Source of the DNA: CAJINA01 sp964636125
GTDB taxonomy: Bacteria > Desulfobacterota > Desulfobacteria > Desulfobacterales > CAJINA01
DNA: 64,000 nt
Assembly: GCA_964636125.1 (NCBI GenBank)
Contig: CAZWPX010000001.1
Span: forward strand, 62,001 to 126,000
Direction of reading: 5' to 3'
The notes beneath the pieces are model-generated. The model did no database searches. It was not told the origin of the DNA and saw only the letters and a list, made by a program, of their open reading frames with translations. Of this stretch, positions 53,217 to 62,507 are shown in pieces. Every line of letters begins with the position of its first letter. The first letter of the stretch is position 1. A program made the position numbers and the translations under genes.

Positions 53217-53834
53217 TTACTTTTCCGCGTGCGATTCGAAATGTTTAATCAGCTCATCCACGGTCTGGCCGTTGGGAGCCATGGCCAGTGGGTTGACTGC
53301 CAGCAGCCCCCGCCAGGCGGCAATGGCCCCTTTTTCGTCTTTGAGGTCGTGGAGCAGTACAATGCCTTTGTTAAGCCGAGCGGTTTCATGTTGGGGGTCC
53401 GCAGCAATGGCCCGGTCAAAGGTTTCAACGGCTTTTTCCGAGTTGCCGGTGCGTCGATACATAACACCCAGATCGGTCAGGACATTCGGGTCGTCAGGTA
53501 AAATGGCAAGGGACTTATTATAGGCATCGATGGCCTCCGCGTGCCGGGCCGTGTCAAAATAGAGATGCCCAAGCTCCTTCCAGATTTTTCCATTGGCGGG
53601 CTCTTGCGCCACCACTTTTTCAAGCATGGCAATCCGGCTGTCTTTGCCGGGGTCCACGGGAGCGGCGGCACCGGAGGATGGCGGGGGCATCCGGGAGACG
53701 GGTTCGGCCTTGTCCAGCTTGTAGACAGCAACGGCGGCGCCGGCCATAAATCCGAAGGCCACCGCCACACATACGGCTATTGCCAGGGTTTCAAATTTAT
53801 ACAGCTTTTCCCCTTTTTTCTGCTTGTTTCCCAT
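53217..53834 (-). CDS. TPR protein with N-terminal membrane anchor
   Basis: 205 residues. A membrane span at ~15-38 (L-A-I-A-V-C-V-A-V-A-F-G-F-M-A-G-A-A-V-A), then a proline-rich linker, and about three tetratricopeptide repeats (G-K-I-W-K-E-L-G-H-L-Y-F-D-T-A-R-H-A-E-A-I, then L-T-D-L-G-V-M-Y-R-R-T-G and A-R-L-N-K-G-I-V-L-L). The layout matches CcmI/NrfG-type cytochrome c assembly chaperones, a possibility but unproven without a ccm cluster. GGGGGAG precedes the ATG. Confidence 0.75.
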   Translation of the reverse strand: MGNKQKKGEKLYKFETLAIAVCVAVAFGFMAGAAVAVYKLDKAEPVSRMPPPSSGAAAPVDPGKDSRIAMLEKVVAQEPANGKIWKELGHLYFDTARHAEAIDAYNKSLAILPDDPNVLTDLGVMYRRTGNSEKAVETFDRAIAADPQHETARLNKGIVLLHDLKDEKGAIAAWRGLLAVNPLAMAPNGQTVDELIKHFESHAEK

Positions 53835-53928
53835 GCAGGCTCCCCCAATTCATAGAATGGTTAATTGTCCAGCTAAAATTCTCATGGTTTGCCGGTTTGT
53901 CAATTCTGAAAAGTTTAAAATGGTGCAG

Positions 53929-54777
53929 CTAAAAGTTCACCACCGGTTCCAGCCTGACTTCCGGGTAAATCTGCCCGGCATTGGGCGGCATTGAATTGTA
54001 GACCCAGTTCAGATCAATAAGGCCGAGTTTTATTCCCAGAAAGCGCCGATAACCCCTGAACGTTCCCCGGGTGAGTACCGATTCAAGGGTGGTTGAGAGA
54101 CAATAGGCGGCCAGCTCAGTTCCCGGCGTAAGATCCCTGACCCGCTCACCCTGCAAAAAGGGTGAAAAAACAAGTCGCCGGCTGTCTGCGGCCAGGCACT
54201 GCACAAAGGGGGCGATGTGCGGATACCCGTCGTCACCCACAAAAGAGAGGAATTTGAAGGTCGTCAATTTGTTAAAGAGTTTTTCCGCATAGGGTTTTAA
54301 AATGCGGTCATCCAGGCCAGTGGCGGCCCGAGACCGGGCAGTGCGGGTTAAAAGCGCGGAGATAAGCATGGCGGGTATCGGCAGACCCAGGGCTGCAGTG
54401 GTTTCCACCAGGTCCAGATAGTGCACCATGTTGATGGGAAAGTAGGCGTTATAGCGCTGCATGGGCATGGCTTTGTAGCACTCGAGTTCCGGGCCGTCGA
54501 ATTTTTTATGGGTCCATTTGGCTTTACCGAGCCACATTTTTTTGACATGCGGCGACAGTATGAAAAATGAGATGCGCGGGTATTTCTGCATAAACCACTT
54601 GCTGTCACCCCTGACGAACTGCCCGAAAGCCATTGAACGGGCATCCAGGGCCATGAGGGAATTGATGAAAGTCAGGTGCGGCAGCCCCTCCGGGTTGACG
54701 GTCGCATAAAGGCCGATTTTCTCAAGTGGTTCGATCCGTTTTATATCTTTGTCGTTAAACCTGTCGCTGGTTTTCAT
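53929..54777 (-). CDS. FMN-binding split-barrel protein, pyridoxamine oxidase-like
   Basis: 282 residues from the ATG at 54777 with GGAG upstream (a TTG-initiated form would add six). The N-terminal half has the split-barrel pattern (I-G-L-Y-A-T-V-N-P-E-G-L-P-H-L-T-F-I-N-S-L), and a second related segment begins at F-K-F-L-S-F-V-G-D-D-G-Y-P-H-I-A-P. Two-barrel members may bind FMN, haem or F420. It lies 74 bases after the activase, so its co-transcription with the glycyl radical operon is plausible. Confidence 0.7.
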   Translation of the reverse strand: MKTSDRFNDKDIKRIEPLEKIGLYATVNPEGLPHLTFINSLMALDARSMAFGQFVRGDSKWFMQKYPRISFFILSPHVKKMWLGKAKWTHKKFDGPELECYKAMPMQRYNAYFPINMVHYLDLVETTAALGLPIPAMLISALLTRTARSRAATGLDDRILKPYAEKLFNKLTTFKFLSFVGDDGYPHIAPFVQCLAADSRRLVFSPFLQGERVRDLTPGTELAAYCLSTTLESVLTRGTFRGYRRFLGIKLGLIDLNWVYNSMPPNAGQIYPEVRLEPVVNF

Positions 54778-54851
54778 AGCATCGGTCTCCATCAAGGCTT
54801 TGGGTCATTTTAGTCACTTCACACTTAACTGCTGCAGCGACCAATCCCCTG

Positions 54852-55826
54852 TCACGGGCCTTTCACCTGTCCGCTCCAGTGCACGATTTCGGGTCGTACC
54901 CCTGTGTTTTGGGCCATCATGGCCATGTCAGCCATAAATTCGTGTGTTAGAAGATCGTCGTTTTTATGCGCCCAGTCGAGGCCCAGGCGCAGGTATTTGT
55001 CTTTGCAAAGGTTGTTGAAAGCGCACAGCTCCCAGCGGGTTACTGCGTCGCCCAGGTAAGCGGCCATGAATTCACCAATGCCGCGGATATTGCCTGCCCG
55101 GGCCGTGGTCCCCGGAATTATCGGGGTCCTTACCCACAATGCCTCCGGTTTCGGGTTAGATGCAATGAACCCGGCAACAAACTTGAGGTTCTGCAGAATC
55201 GTTTCATTGGTGCAAGCTGTGAATTTTTTATGTTTTTCGGGATCGATCTCTTTTAAATCAAACAGTACCAGATCCACATGCGGCAGCAGTGCGGCGAGGG
55301 CTGTCCGGCCGCAGTGGCCACAGGTGTCCAGGGCCGTGTGGATTCCCCGGGATGCCAGGTCTCTTAAAACCCGGCGGGTAAAGTTGGCCTGCAGGACGGC
55401 TTCGCCTCCTGACAGGGTGACCCCCCCGCCGGAATTCGCAAAGTAAGCCCGGTCCTTGATGAGCTCGGCAACCAGCTCTGCGGGCTCCCAGCGCTTGCCG
55501 AGCAGCTCCATGGCCGCGGATGGACACTCCCGGGCACACGCCCCGCAGCCCCGGCAGAGGTTCCGGTCGATGAGAACACCATCCGCGGACAGGGTCACTG
55601 CCTGCTGCTCGCAGGTTTCAACACAGGTGCCGCACCCGATGCAGCCGGGGGCGAGCCAGTGTACCTGCGGGGCGATCATCAAGCTCTCGGGATTGTGGCA
55701 CCAGGAGCATTTGAGAGAGCACCCTTTCAAGAAGGCTGTCGTGCGGATCCCGGGGCCGTCTTCTGTGGACATGCGCTGGATTTCAAGGACGGTCCCCCCG
55801 GTTTGGGCATCGTTTTTTACTGACAT
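54852..55826 (-). CDS. glycyl radical enzyme activase
   Basis: 324 residues, radical SAM. C36, C40 and C43 (C-S-L-K-C-S-W-C) bind the SAM cluster. An inserted 8-Fe ferredoxin domain follows with C62-x2-C65-x2-C68-x3-C72 and C91-x2-C94-x2-C97-x3-C101. This long form is typical of activases of dehydratase- or decarboxylase-type glycyl radical enzymes rather than PflA. It starts 2 bases before the end of the enzyme gene, on the same strand, so it surely installs the glycyl radical at Gly813 of that enzyme. Confidence 0.92.
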   Translation of the reverse strand: MSVKNDAQTGGTVLEIQRMSTEDGPGIRTTAFLKGCSLKCSWCHNPESLMIAPQVHWLAPGCIGCGTCVETCEQQAVTLSADGVLIDRNLCRGCGACARECPSAAMELLGKRWEPAELVAELIKDRAYFANSGGGVTLSGGEAVLQANFTRRVLRDLASRGIHTALDTCGHCGRTALAALLPHVDLVLFDLKEIDPEKHKKFTACTNETILQNLKFVAGFIASNPKPEALWVRTPIIPGTTARAGNIRGIGEFMAAYLGDAVTRWELCAFNNLCKDKYLRLGLDWAHKNDDLLTHEFMADMAMMAQNTGVRPEIVHWSGQVKGP

Positions 55827-55828
55827 GT

Positions 55829-58345
55829 TTAATAGTTACCGTGGCTGATGCGGTGAATGACTTCGTCCTGGAGCTCCTTGCCGATAGTCGTAAAATAGGC
55901 ATTGTAACCCGTTATGCGTACCAGCAGGTGACGATGATTCCGGGGGTTTTTCTGGGCGTCCCGGAGCGTGGCTGGATCCAGCATGTTGATTTGCAGCGCG
56001 GTGCCGCCGTTGTCGGTATAGCCTTTTAGAAATGCCTTGAATTTTTCACGATGTTCCCTGTCTCTAGTAATGGACGGGTTGAAGGTGATCGTATGGCTGG
56101 CCCCATTGGGCAGGCAGTTGCCGTAGTCTTCCCAGCTGCCGCAGCCGCTTTCCCGTTTTCCGCCCAGGACTTTGCCCACCGAATTGGCATTTGAAGTGGG
56201 CCCCTGAGTATCCGCCCCGTTGGAGGGACAGATGGCGTTGGACAGAAACTGCCCCCGCTGGCGGCCGTCTGCACTGGCGGCCATGACATACCCGTCACCG
56301 GCCCAGTAGTTCCAGCTCAGCATGCCCGGCCGGAACTGCCGGTGGGTGGAAATCGTCTTATGCTTCCAGGTTTCGTCGCACCACAGGGTCATGACCTTTC
56401 TGGCCAGAGCATCTGCCTCGTCATCGTCCCGACCATATTTCGGCGCCCGGTTTTTGGCCCGGGCCTGGAGGACCTCGTAGCCTTCCCAGTTGGCTTTCAA
56501 GGCCTGGATCAATTCCGCCATGGTACAGGCCCGCATGTCGAAAACCAGATGTTTTATAGCCAGCAGGGCGTCCACCGTGGTGGCATAGGTGACAGCCTCC
56601 AGGGTGACGAAACTGATTTGGGCCCCTCCGGCCGTGATATCCGTCCCGGTTTCCGCGCACCCTTTGACAAAACATGAGAGAAACGGCGTCGGGAAACAGT
56701 CCGCCCTGACCGATTCGGACAGCTCATAAAGATCGACACACCGTTTGATAATATAGCGGGTCTGGGTTGCGTAGGCCTCCCAGAAATCGTCAAAGGATTC
56801 AAATTCGGCGGCATTTCCGGTGGCCGGCCCGTCCTGTTTTATTTTTTCGGCCTTGCCGGTCATCGGATCTACAAACCGGGTGAGATCCCGGCCGTTGCCC
56901 AGGGCCAGTTCCACCGCCTTGAGAAGATTCAGGTTGTTGTCCACTGTTCCGGAGCGGTCGTTGCCCACCATGGTGTTTTCAAGGCAGCCCACGGGTGCAT
57001 AAGCATGTACCGTGTCCCGGTTGATCAAGCCGGTCAGGCCGCTGCGTTCACCCTCGTGCAACATGCCGGCCATGGACCTTTCATCGAAATTGAGCAAAAA
57101 GGGTGCCCCCTGGCTGCGCTTGATCATATCAATGCAAATATCCAGCAGCTTGTCAGGTGAATTTTTATGCAGGCGGACATTGGGTTTCGGTTCTAGAATC
57201 GGTGACATCTCATCGATCACCTCAAGGATCATATACGTCAGCTCATTGGTGAGATCATGGCTGTCGGCGTTCATCCCGGACAGGGTGATCAGTTGGCCGT
57301 AGCCGGCCGTAATGCCCTGGTTGCCACAGCGAATGGTGGCATCATAGGCGGTGTTGCAATGCACCCAGAAACACTTTAACAGCTCTTTGGCAAATTCCCG
57401 GTCCATGCCGGCGGCCTTGGAATGCAGCCAGTAAGGCAGCAGATACTGGTCGATTCTGCCCAGGGAGATGCCGGGGCCCGGGTAATTTTCATCGCTCATG
57501 ATCAGCATGTGATTCAGCCAGAGCGCCTGCAGGGCTTCCCAGAAGGTTGTAGCCGGTTCCCAGGGAACCTTTTTCAGATTTGCGGCCATCTGGCCCAGTT
57601 CGGCTTTGCGTTCAGGGCTTTCGGCTTTTTCCACCAGGGACGCACACAGGCCAGCATATCGGGCGGCCAGGTCTCCGGGCATACTGGCCGCGGTCAGCAT
57701 GGCTTTCAGCTGGGCACCCTGTGTGCCATGCCGGTCGGCCTTTGCCAGGGCGTCGTGTTTTGCTTTGATTTCCGCATAGATGCCCCGCCAGCCCTGTTGC
57801 AGGATTTTCTCGTGACCCGGTACAAGGTGGCCGCAGGTGGCGCCGGCATTCCCGTAACCGTGGTCATGAAACCACTTTACCTTTGCCCGTGCACCGGTTT
57901 TTCCAAGAAGCCTGTGGTTGTACTGCCTTTGTTCTTTCTGGTTCAGGCACATGGAGGTCATGATGTTAAAGCGGCCACCGGCCAGTAAATCACCGGGCAG
58001 CAATTCCTGGGGGACGTAATTGAGCATGGTCTCTTTGACAAACCACACGCGCCGCTGAGCGATACCCCAGGACCAGAAATCGTTGTGCAGTTTGACATTG
58101 CGGGCGGCCTGGTTATACCCGTTACGCATCACATCGAACATGGGGTAGGCTTCGGGTACGATGTAATAGGTAAATTCATGATACTGCAGGTCCCAGGGAG
58201 TTCCGGTGGACCAGCAGGTGAATTCGTTGTTCCATTTTCTTTGATTGCCCTTGAAGTAATAATCCCGGAGCCATTTTATCCGGGTGGACAATGGGCCGGG
58301 TGCCTTGATGTGTTCTGTCTGCTTTTCGTTAGCCGTGCTGGCCAT
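55829..58345 (-). CDS. glycyl radical enzyme, eliminase (dehydratase/lyase) type
   Basis: 838 residues. Catalytic thiyl Cys454 in V-G-C-L-E with Glu456 two residues on, the pattern of eliminating GREs such as diol dehydratases, choline lyase and sulfite lyases. The glycyl radical Gly813 is in V-R-I-T-G-Y-N-A-Y-F. Residues ~457-470 read N-T-M-V-G-N-D-R-S-G-T-V-D, a segment I cannot assign to a named subgroup. No microcompartment shell genes are near. Substrate therefore unknown. It is second gene of an operon after a GntR regulator (41-base gap) and is followed by its activase. Confidence 0.9.
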   Translation of the reverse strand: MASTANEKQTEHIKAPGPLSTRIKWLRDYYFKGNQRKWNNEFTCWSTGTPWDLQYHEFTYYIVPEAYPMFDVMRNGYNQAARNVKLHNDFWSWGIAQRRVWFVKETMLNYVPQELLPGDLLAGGRFNIMTSMCLNQKEQRQYNHRLLGKTGARAKVKWFHDHGYGNAGATCGHLVPGHEKILQQGWRGIYAEIKAKHDALAKADRHGTQGAQLKAMLTAASMPGDLAARYAGLCASLVEKAESPERKAELGQMAANLKKVPWEPATTFWEALQALWLNHMLIMSDENYPGPGISLGRIDQYLLPYWLHSKAAGMDREFAKELLKCFWVHCNTAYDATIRCGNQGITAGYGQLITLSGMNADSHDLTNELTYMILEVIDEMSPILEPKPNVRLHKNSPDKLLDICIDMIKRSQGAPFLLNFDERSMAGMLHEGERSGLTGLINRDTVHAYAPVGCLENTMVGNDRSGTVDNNLNLLKAVELALGNGRDLTRFVDPMTGKAEKIKQDGPATGNAAEFESFDDFWEAYATQTRYIIKRCVDLYELSESVRADCFPTPFLSCFVKGCAETGTDITAGGAQISFVTLEAVTYATTVDALLAIKHLVFDMRACTMAELIQALKANWEGYEVLQARAKNRAPKYGRDDDEADALARKVMTLWCDETWKHKTISTHRQFRPGMLSWNYWAGDGYVMAASADGRQRGQFLSNAICPSNGADTQGPTSNANSVGKVLGGKRESGCGSWEDYGNCLPNGASHTITFNPSITRDREHREKFKAFLKGYTDNGGTALQINMLDPATLRDAQKNPRNHRHLLVRITGYNAYFTTIGKELQDEVIHRISHGNY

Positions 58346-58386
58346 TTTGCCCCCCTTACCGATCGTGTCAGCGGCCGCTGGACAGT

Positions 58387-59094
58387 TTATTTCACATGCT
58401 GCTCGCCATGGGCGAGTATCTGCCGCATGATGTGCTGGGCGCTCTTTGGGTCTTTTTGTTTAAGCGCCGCCACCAGTTCCCCATGTGCGGCAAATACAAC
58501 CGGGGCCATTGCCGGATCCGCAAAAAATTGCCTGGATACATTGGTATAGAATTGTTTGAGGGAATTCATGATGAGCGGGTAGACCAGGTTTCCGGAACTG
58601 ATCGCAATGAGATGGTGAAAGCCAAAATCCACTTCGGCCAGCGCCCGGGTATCCGCTATGGCTGTGCGGTTCTCTTCTGCCAGAATAGCTTCGAACTGTA
58701 TCATGTGTTCGTCCTGACGGTTGATCGCAGCCAGTCGCGCACACTCGACCTCCAGAAGCATGCGCATGTCGAGGATGCCGGCCAGCAGCTGGTCAGACAC
58801 CCGGCCTTCACTGTACTGAAACAGGGAGGTCAGAAGGAAAAGCGAACCGTCCCGGCGATAATCGTTAATATACGCACCCACCCTGGGTTTTAAGGTGACC
58901 AGGCCTTTGGCTGCCAGGTTTACAAGGCCTTCATGCACGACCGGCCGGCTGACCTGCAGCTTTTTGGCCAGTTCGCGTTCCGGCGGCAGCTTCTCGCCGA
59001 TTGAAAAGTGGCCGGAAAATATTAGCGCTTCGAATTTTTTTATGAAGACTTGCTTCAGGCTGTCTGTCCGGATGGGATGCAGGGCTTTGTCCAT
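58387..59094 (-). CDS. GntR family regulator, FCD (FadR-type) subfamily
   Basis: 235 residues. Winged helix at ~15-75 (P-P-E-R-E-L-A-K-K-L-Q-V-S-R-P-V-V-H-E-G-L) and an FCD ligand domain with likely metal-binding residues (L-L-E-V-E-C-A-R-L-A, D-F-G-F-H-H-L-I-A, A-H-G-E-L-V-A-A). It starts the glycyl radical operon, and a TGGT-ATT-ACCA site 62 bases upstream fits this subfamily. So it probably controls the operon and itself in response to the substrate or a derived acid. Confidence 0.88.
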   Translation of the reverse strand: MDKALHPIRTDSLKQVFIKKFEALIFSGHFSIGEKLPPERELAKKLQVSRPVVHEGLVNLAAKGLVTLKPRVGAYINDYRRDGSLFLLTSLFQYSEGRVSDQLLAGILDMRMLLEVECARLAAINRQDEHMIQFEAILAEENRTAIADTRALAEVDFGFHHLIAISSGNLVYPLIMNSLKQFYTNVSRQFFADPAMAPVVFAAHGELVAALKQKDPKSAQHIMRQILAHGEQHVK

Positions 59095-59105
59095 ACCTTC
59101 TCCAG

Positions 59106-59142
59106 AATAATCATCGGTAAACCTTCAGCTTTGCCGGAGGTC
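59106..59142. repeat. half copy of the 91-bp palindromic repeat
   Basis: AATAATCATCGGTAAACC and CTTCAGCTTTGCCGGAGG match the left half of the 36585 and 38541 copies; the right half is lost. It lies just upstream of the gntR ribosome site. Confidence 0.5.
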
Positions 59143-59155
59143 ATTGAATGGCTGG

Positions 59156-59166
59156 TGGTATTACCA
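59156..59166. promoter_or_regulatory. FCD-type GntR operator
   Basis: TGGTATTACCA is a perfect dyad with the T-G-G-T-N3-A-C-C-A form bound by FadR-type regulators. It lies 62 bases upstream of the gntR start codon and is flanked by a further CTGGT/ACCAG arm. Confidence 0.6.
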
Positions 59167-59293
59167 GATTCGTTGTTACACAGTTTTTTGTCAACAGTTT
59201 TTTCATTCAACATTTAAAACCTGGTCAGAGGCTGACGAATGCGGTGCAAATTGATTGGCTGTGGTGGAAACGGCGATCGGGCAAATGCGGCTG

Positions 59294-60220
59294 CTAATTG
59301 ATGATGTACTTCTCAGGATTGACGGGGACACCATTGAGGAGAATCTGGTAGTGCAGGTGGGGGCCCGTGCTGCGGCCCGTATTGCCGATGCGGGCGATGG
59401 TATCGCCCCGCATGACGCGGTCGCCCTTTTTTTTCTTGAAATCTTTGCAGTGCGCATAACGGGTCACGAAGCCGTGCCCGTGGTTCAGTTCGATAACATT
59501 GCCGAGGAGCCATTTGCGTCCTGCAAAAGTCACTTTACCGTTGGCCGGCGCAAAGATCGGTGTACCGGTCCGGTTGGCGATATCCAGGGCGTTATGGAAC
59601 TCGCGCCGGCCGGTAAACGGAGAAACCCGGTGGGCAAACCGGGATGTCACCCATCCCCGGGCAGGCCGTATGGAGGGCGTGGATGCCAGCAGGTTGACCT
59701 GGGTTTCGAGGTATTCCAGTAATGTTTCAAAGCCCGCTTCCTGGGTGGCGGATGCGTTGTCCAGTTGGTCAGCCTGGGAATGCATTTCCCGGATGAGGGC
59801 GTTGTGCCTTTCAGTGAGCGGCATTTTTGGATCCAGGTCCGCAGGTACGGCACCGCCCATTCCAAAGAGGCCCGGGTTCTCGCCCCCATTCTCAATATTG
59901 GCGATGATCCGGATTTTTTTCTCAAAGGTGTTCAGGGCGACAAGTCGCGATTTGAGCGTGTCGATTTCCCGGGCAAAATTCTGAAGCTGGGAACGCTGAT
60001 CCGCTATCGTCTGCACCTGGACGGTGCTGAGAATTTCCAGTTCCGTGGTATTGCGCGCTGTTTCACGGACCTGGAGATAATCATAAAGGCCGGCGCCGGT
60101 CAATCCAAGCGCCAGGATGGCCAGCAGGTAGACCGATCGGCAAAATATTCTGGAGATCGTGAACTGACGCACTGGCGAGTTGGTGTTGCTTAAGACGTAG
60201 AATGTAAAAGATTTTCGCAT
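59294..60220 (-). CDS. M23 family metallopeptidase (LytM-type)
   Basis: 308 residues. One membrane span at ~25-45, a coiled-coil-like stretch (~55-115), and a C-terminal peptidase domain with the zinc motifs H-N-A-L-D and H-L-H. It hydrolyses or, if inactive, helps activate hydrolysis of peptidoglycan crosslinks; the metal ligands H…D and H-x-H are present. The build (membrane anchor, coil, LytM) matches activators of cell-division amidases. PilZ-like gene upstream by 64 bases on the same strand. Confidence 0.85.
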   Translation of the reverse strand: MRKSFTFYVLSNTNSPVRQFTISRIFCRSVYLLAILALGLTGAGLYDYLQVRETARNTTELEILSTVQVQTIADQRSQLQNFAREIDTLKSRLVALNTFEKKIRIIANIENGGENPGLFGMGGAVPADLDPKMPLTERHNALIREMHSQADQLDNASATQEAGFETLLEYLETQVNLLASTPSIRPARGWVTSRFAHRVSPFTGRREFHNALDIANRTGTPIFAPANGKVTFAGRKWLLGNVIELNHGHGFVTRYAHCKDFKKKKGDRVMRGDTIARIGNTGRSTGPHLHYQILLNGVPVNPEKYIIN

Positions 60221-60284
60221 AGACTAAATTTTATACGCTGTCTGCTTTCTGTAGGGTCCCGGCAGTGGCAGCCTGCCGTTTCGG

Positions 60285-60626
60285 TTACCCCGGTTCTTCC
60301 AGCATCGCCAAGCCGACCAGGTAGTGGCCTTTGAAGCGGCCGGTCTGTTCCTGCATAATGTAGCGAATCTTTGTTTTTGTATAATTCCCCGGCTTTCTCC
60401 TGTTTGCCGGCGTGTAGCGGGCCTTGATTTCATCGCCGGTTCTCAGGTGCGCGAGAACCGAAGATCCTTCCTTTACCAGAAAAAAGAGTCCTTTTAAAGG
60501 AACTTCCCAGATTTTTGATTGATAAACGGCCCCCATATTAGGGATGGGGAATTCCAGGCAGGCATAGCCTGCGCTTTCAACGTTTCTGTCTGGATTTGTC
60601 TGTTGGGCGGTCTGGATTGCAGCCAT
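60285..60626 (-). CDS. PilZ-like small protein
   Basis: 113 residues; GGGAGA is 6 bases before the ATG. The pattern G-L-F-F-L-V-K-E-G…R-T-G-D-E-I-K-A-R-Y and R-R-K-P-G-N-Y-T-K-T-K-I-R-Y-I is PilZ-like, but the R-x3-R and D/N-x-S-x2-G binding motifs are not clean. Cyclic-di-GMP binding is therefore doubtful. Co-transcribed with the M23 gene downstream. Confidence 0.5.
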   Translation of the reverse strand: MAAIQTAQQTNPDRNVESAGYACLEFPIPNMGAVYQSKIWEVPLKGLFFLVKEGSSVLAHLRTGDEIKARYTPANRRKPGNYTKTKIRYIMQEQTGRFKGHYLVGLAMLEEPG

Positions 60627-60924
60627 TTTCTGTCTCCCTTCATGCTATGGGAAAGAGGGTGGCCGTGGGATGATTCGGCCACCCTTCCCGACAAACCCTT
60701 AATTCCCAGATGCGTCATCGGGCGAATGATTTATTTTCCTCCGTGAATTAAGGGACACTGTTCTTCATTTCAAATAGCATACCAAAACTCATAAATTTCT
60801 TTAAGCGTCTGAATATTAAAGGACAATTCAGATTTCATGCTCTTTAACAAAAACCTTGATGTTGAGATATAGTAGGTATATGGTTGAATATCGTCAATTG
60901 ATGTGATGAAATATCGATACTCTT

Positions 60925-62484
60925 ATGCAAAATTCAGACAAAAGCCTGTTCAGGTCCCTGTCCGAGGAACTGGACCCAAAAGTACTGCAGCGAAAATTCC
61001 TGTTGTCCCTGATTGAGTTGCAGGGGGTGGGGCGGGGGTCCATCTGGATCAAACGCGGGGACAAATATCTCTGTATTGAAGCCGTAGGCGTGGAGAGCGA
61101 AAACATAAAAGGCGTTGAAATTGATGCGGCCCACCCGAGTATTGTGGGCTGGGTGATAGACCAGGGTAAAAGGACCATTGCTGACCCGCGCGAGGATAAA
61201 CGCCATTACGGTGAGCTTGAAGAACCGCTGGCCGTAAAAAGCAGTTTGATTCTCTGTTTCCCCCTGTTTTTAAGGGACAAGACTGTGTATGGTGCTGTGC
61301 AGATTATTGATACAACCCCTGAAAAGAGTTCTGTCAATCTGGATCAGAATTACCTGGACCATATTCAAAACTTGGTCAACATCGGGTCTACATCCCTGGC
61401 CAATGCGATTTTCTACAACAAGAGTCTTAGGGAAGCCCGCTTCCTAAAACAGACCCTGAACATCATCAGGAGCGAAGGGGTGATCCTGGGGCAGAGTCCT
61501 GCGTTTCTGAAAGTGCTTGAACTTGTCAGGAGTTATGCCGCCACAGAATATCCTGTGATGCTCACCGGAGAGAGCGGAACCGGAAAGGAACTTGTCGCCA
61601 ACCGCATCCATGAATTGAGTGAGCGTCGGGACAAACCGTTTCTTGTCCAGAACTGCAGCGCCATACCTGAAAACCTGTTGGAGAGTGAGCTTTTCGGTCA
61701 CCGCAAAGGTGCTTTTTCTGGAGCCATAGAGAACAAAGTGGGGCTTTTTGAAGCCGCAGATGGCGGCACCGTTTTCCTCGATGAAATCGGGGACATGCCT
61801 GTGAATTTGCAGGCCAGGATTTTGAGGGTCATTCAAAACAGCGAGATTAAGCCGGTGGGCCAGATCCAGGTCAAGAAGGTGGATTTACGCATAATTTCCG
61901 CTACCAATGTGAATGTCCAGCAGGCGGTGAATACCGGTAAATTCCGGCAGGACCTCTTTTTCCGGCTCTCTGTGCTGCCGCTGCAGCTGCCGCCGCTTAG
62001 AGACCGCAAAGAAGATATTCCCTTGCTGTTCCGGCATTTTATGAAGCGCGAATCGTTAAGGATGGGGCTGCCGGCCAAGCCGGCCGTGCCTGAAGCCATG
62101 CGCATGTTGATCAATTATCCCTGGGTAGGGAATATCAGGGAACTGGAAAACATCGCCCGGTATCTTCTGGTGGTGGTCGACTCGGATGTCATTGAGCCCC
62201 AAGACCTGCCGTTTTTCTATGACCTGGAAAAAGAACACCCGGCTGCCGTAAGGGCCGAGGCCATTGGCAACAGCGGGCCCACAGTGGGCGTGTCGACAAT
62301 TGCAGGTAATGCCGGTCCCGGTCTTTCATTTGGGAATAGAACCTGGGCGCAGGTGGAAAGAGCCTATGTGCACCACCTGCTGGACAAACATGGCGGCAAT
62401 GTTACCCGGGCCGCACGGGAAGCCGCCATCAATCGTTCGACCTTTGCTTCCCGGATGCGCAAACTCAAGGTTGATCGGGCGTAG
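60925..62484 (+). CDS. sigma-54-dependent transcriptional activator with GAF domain
   Basis: 519 residues: GAF-like sensor ~30-170, AAA+ core ~185-430, Fis-type helix-turn-helix ~475-519. Walker A is G-E-S-G-T-G-K-E (215-222), Walker B V-F-L-D-E-I-G-D (283-290). The sigma-54 contact loop reads G-A-F-S-G-A (262-267) rather than GAFTGA, a Thr-to-Ser change that keeps the hydroxyl. No kinase or target operon is beside it. The ligand for the GAF domain is unknown. Confidence 0.88.
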   Translation: MQNSDKSLFRSLSEELDPKVLQRKFLLSLIELQGVGRGSIWIKRGDKYLCIEAVGVESENIKGVEIDAAHPSIVGWVIDQGKRTIADPREDKRHYGELEEPLAVKSSLILCFPLFLRDKTVYGAVQIIDTTPEKSSVNLDQNYLDHIQNLVNIGSTSLANAIFYNKSLREARFLKQTLNIIRSEGVILGQSPAFLKVLELVRSYAATEYPVMLTGESGTGKELVANRIHELSERRDKPFLVQNCSAIPENLLESELFGHRKGAFSGAIENKVGLFEAADGGTVFLDEIGDMPVNLQARILRVIQNSEIKPVGQIQVKKVDLRIISATNVNVQQAVNTGKFRQDLFFRLSVLPLQLPPLRDRKEDIPLLFRHFMKRESLRMGLPAKPAVPEAMRMLINYPWVGNIRELENIARYLLVVVDSDVIEPQDLPFFYDLEKEHPAAVRAEAIGNSGPTVGVSTIAGNAGPGLSFGNRTWAQVERAYVHHLLDKHGGNVTRAAREAAINRSTFASRMRKLKVDRA

Positions 62485-62507
62485 TTTTGATTCGACCCAA
62501 AGCGTCT

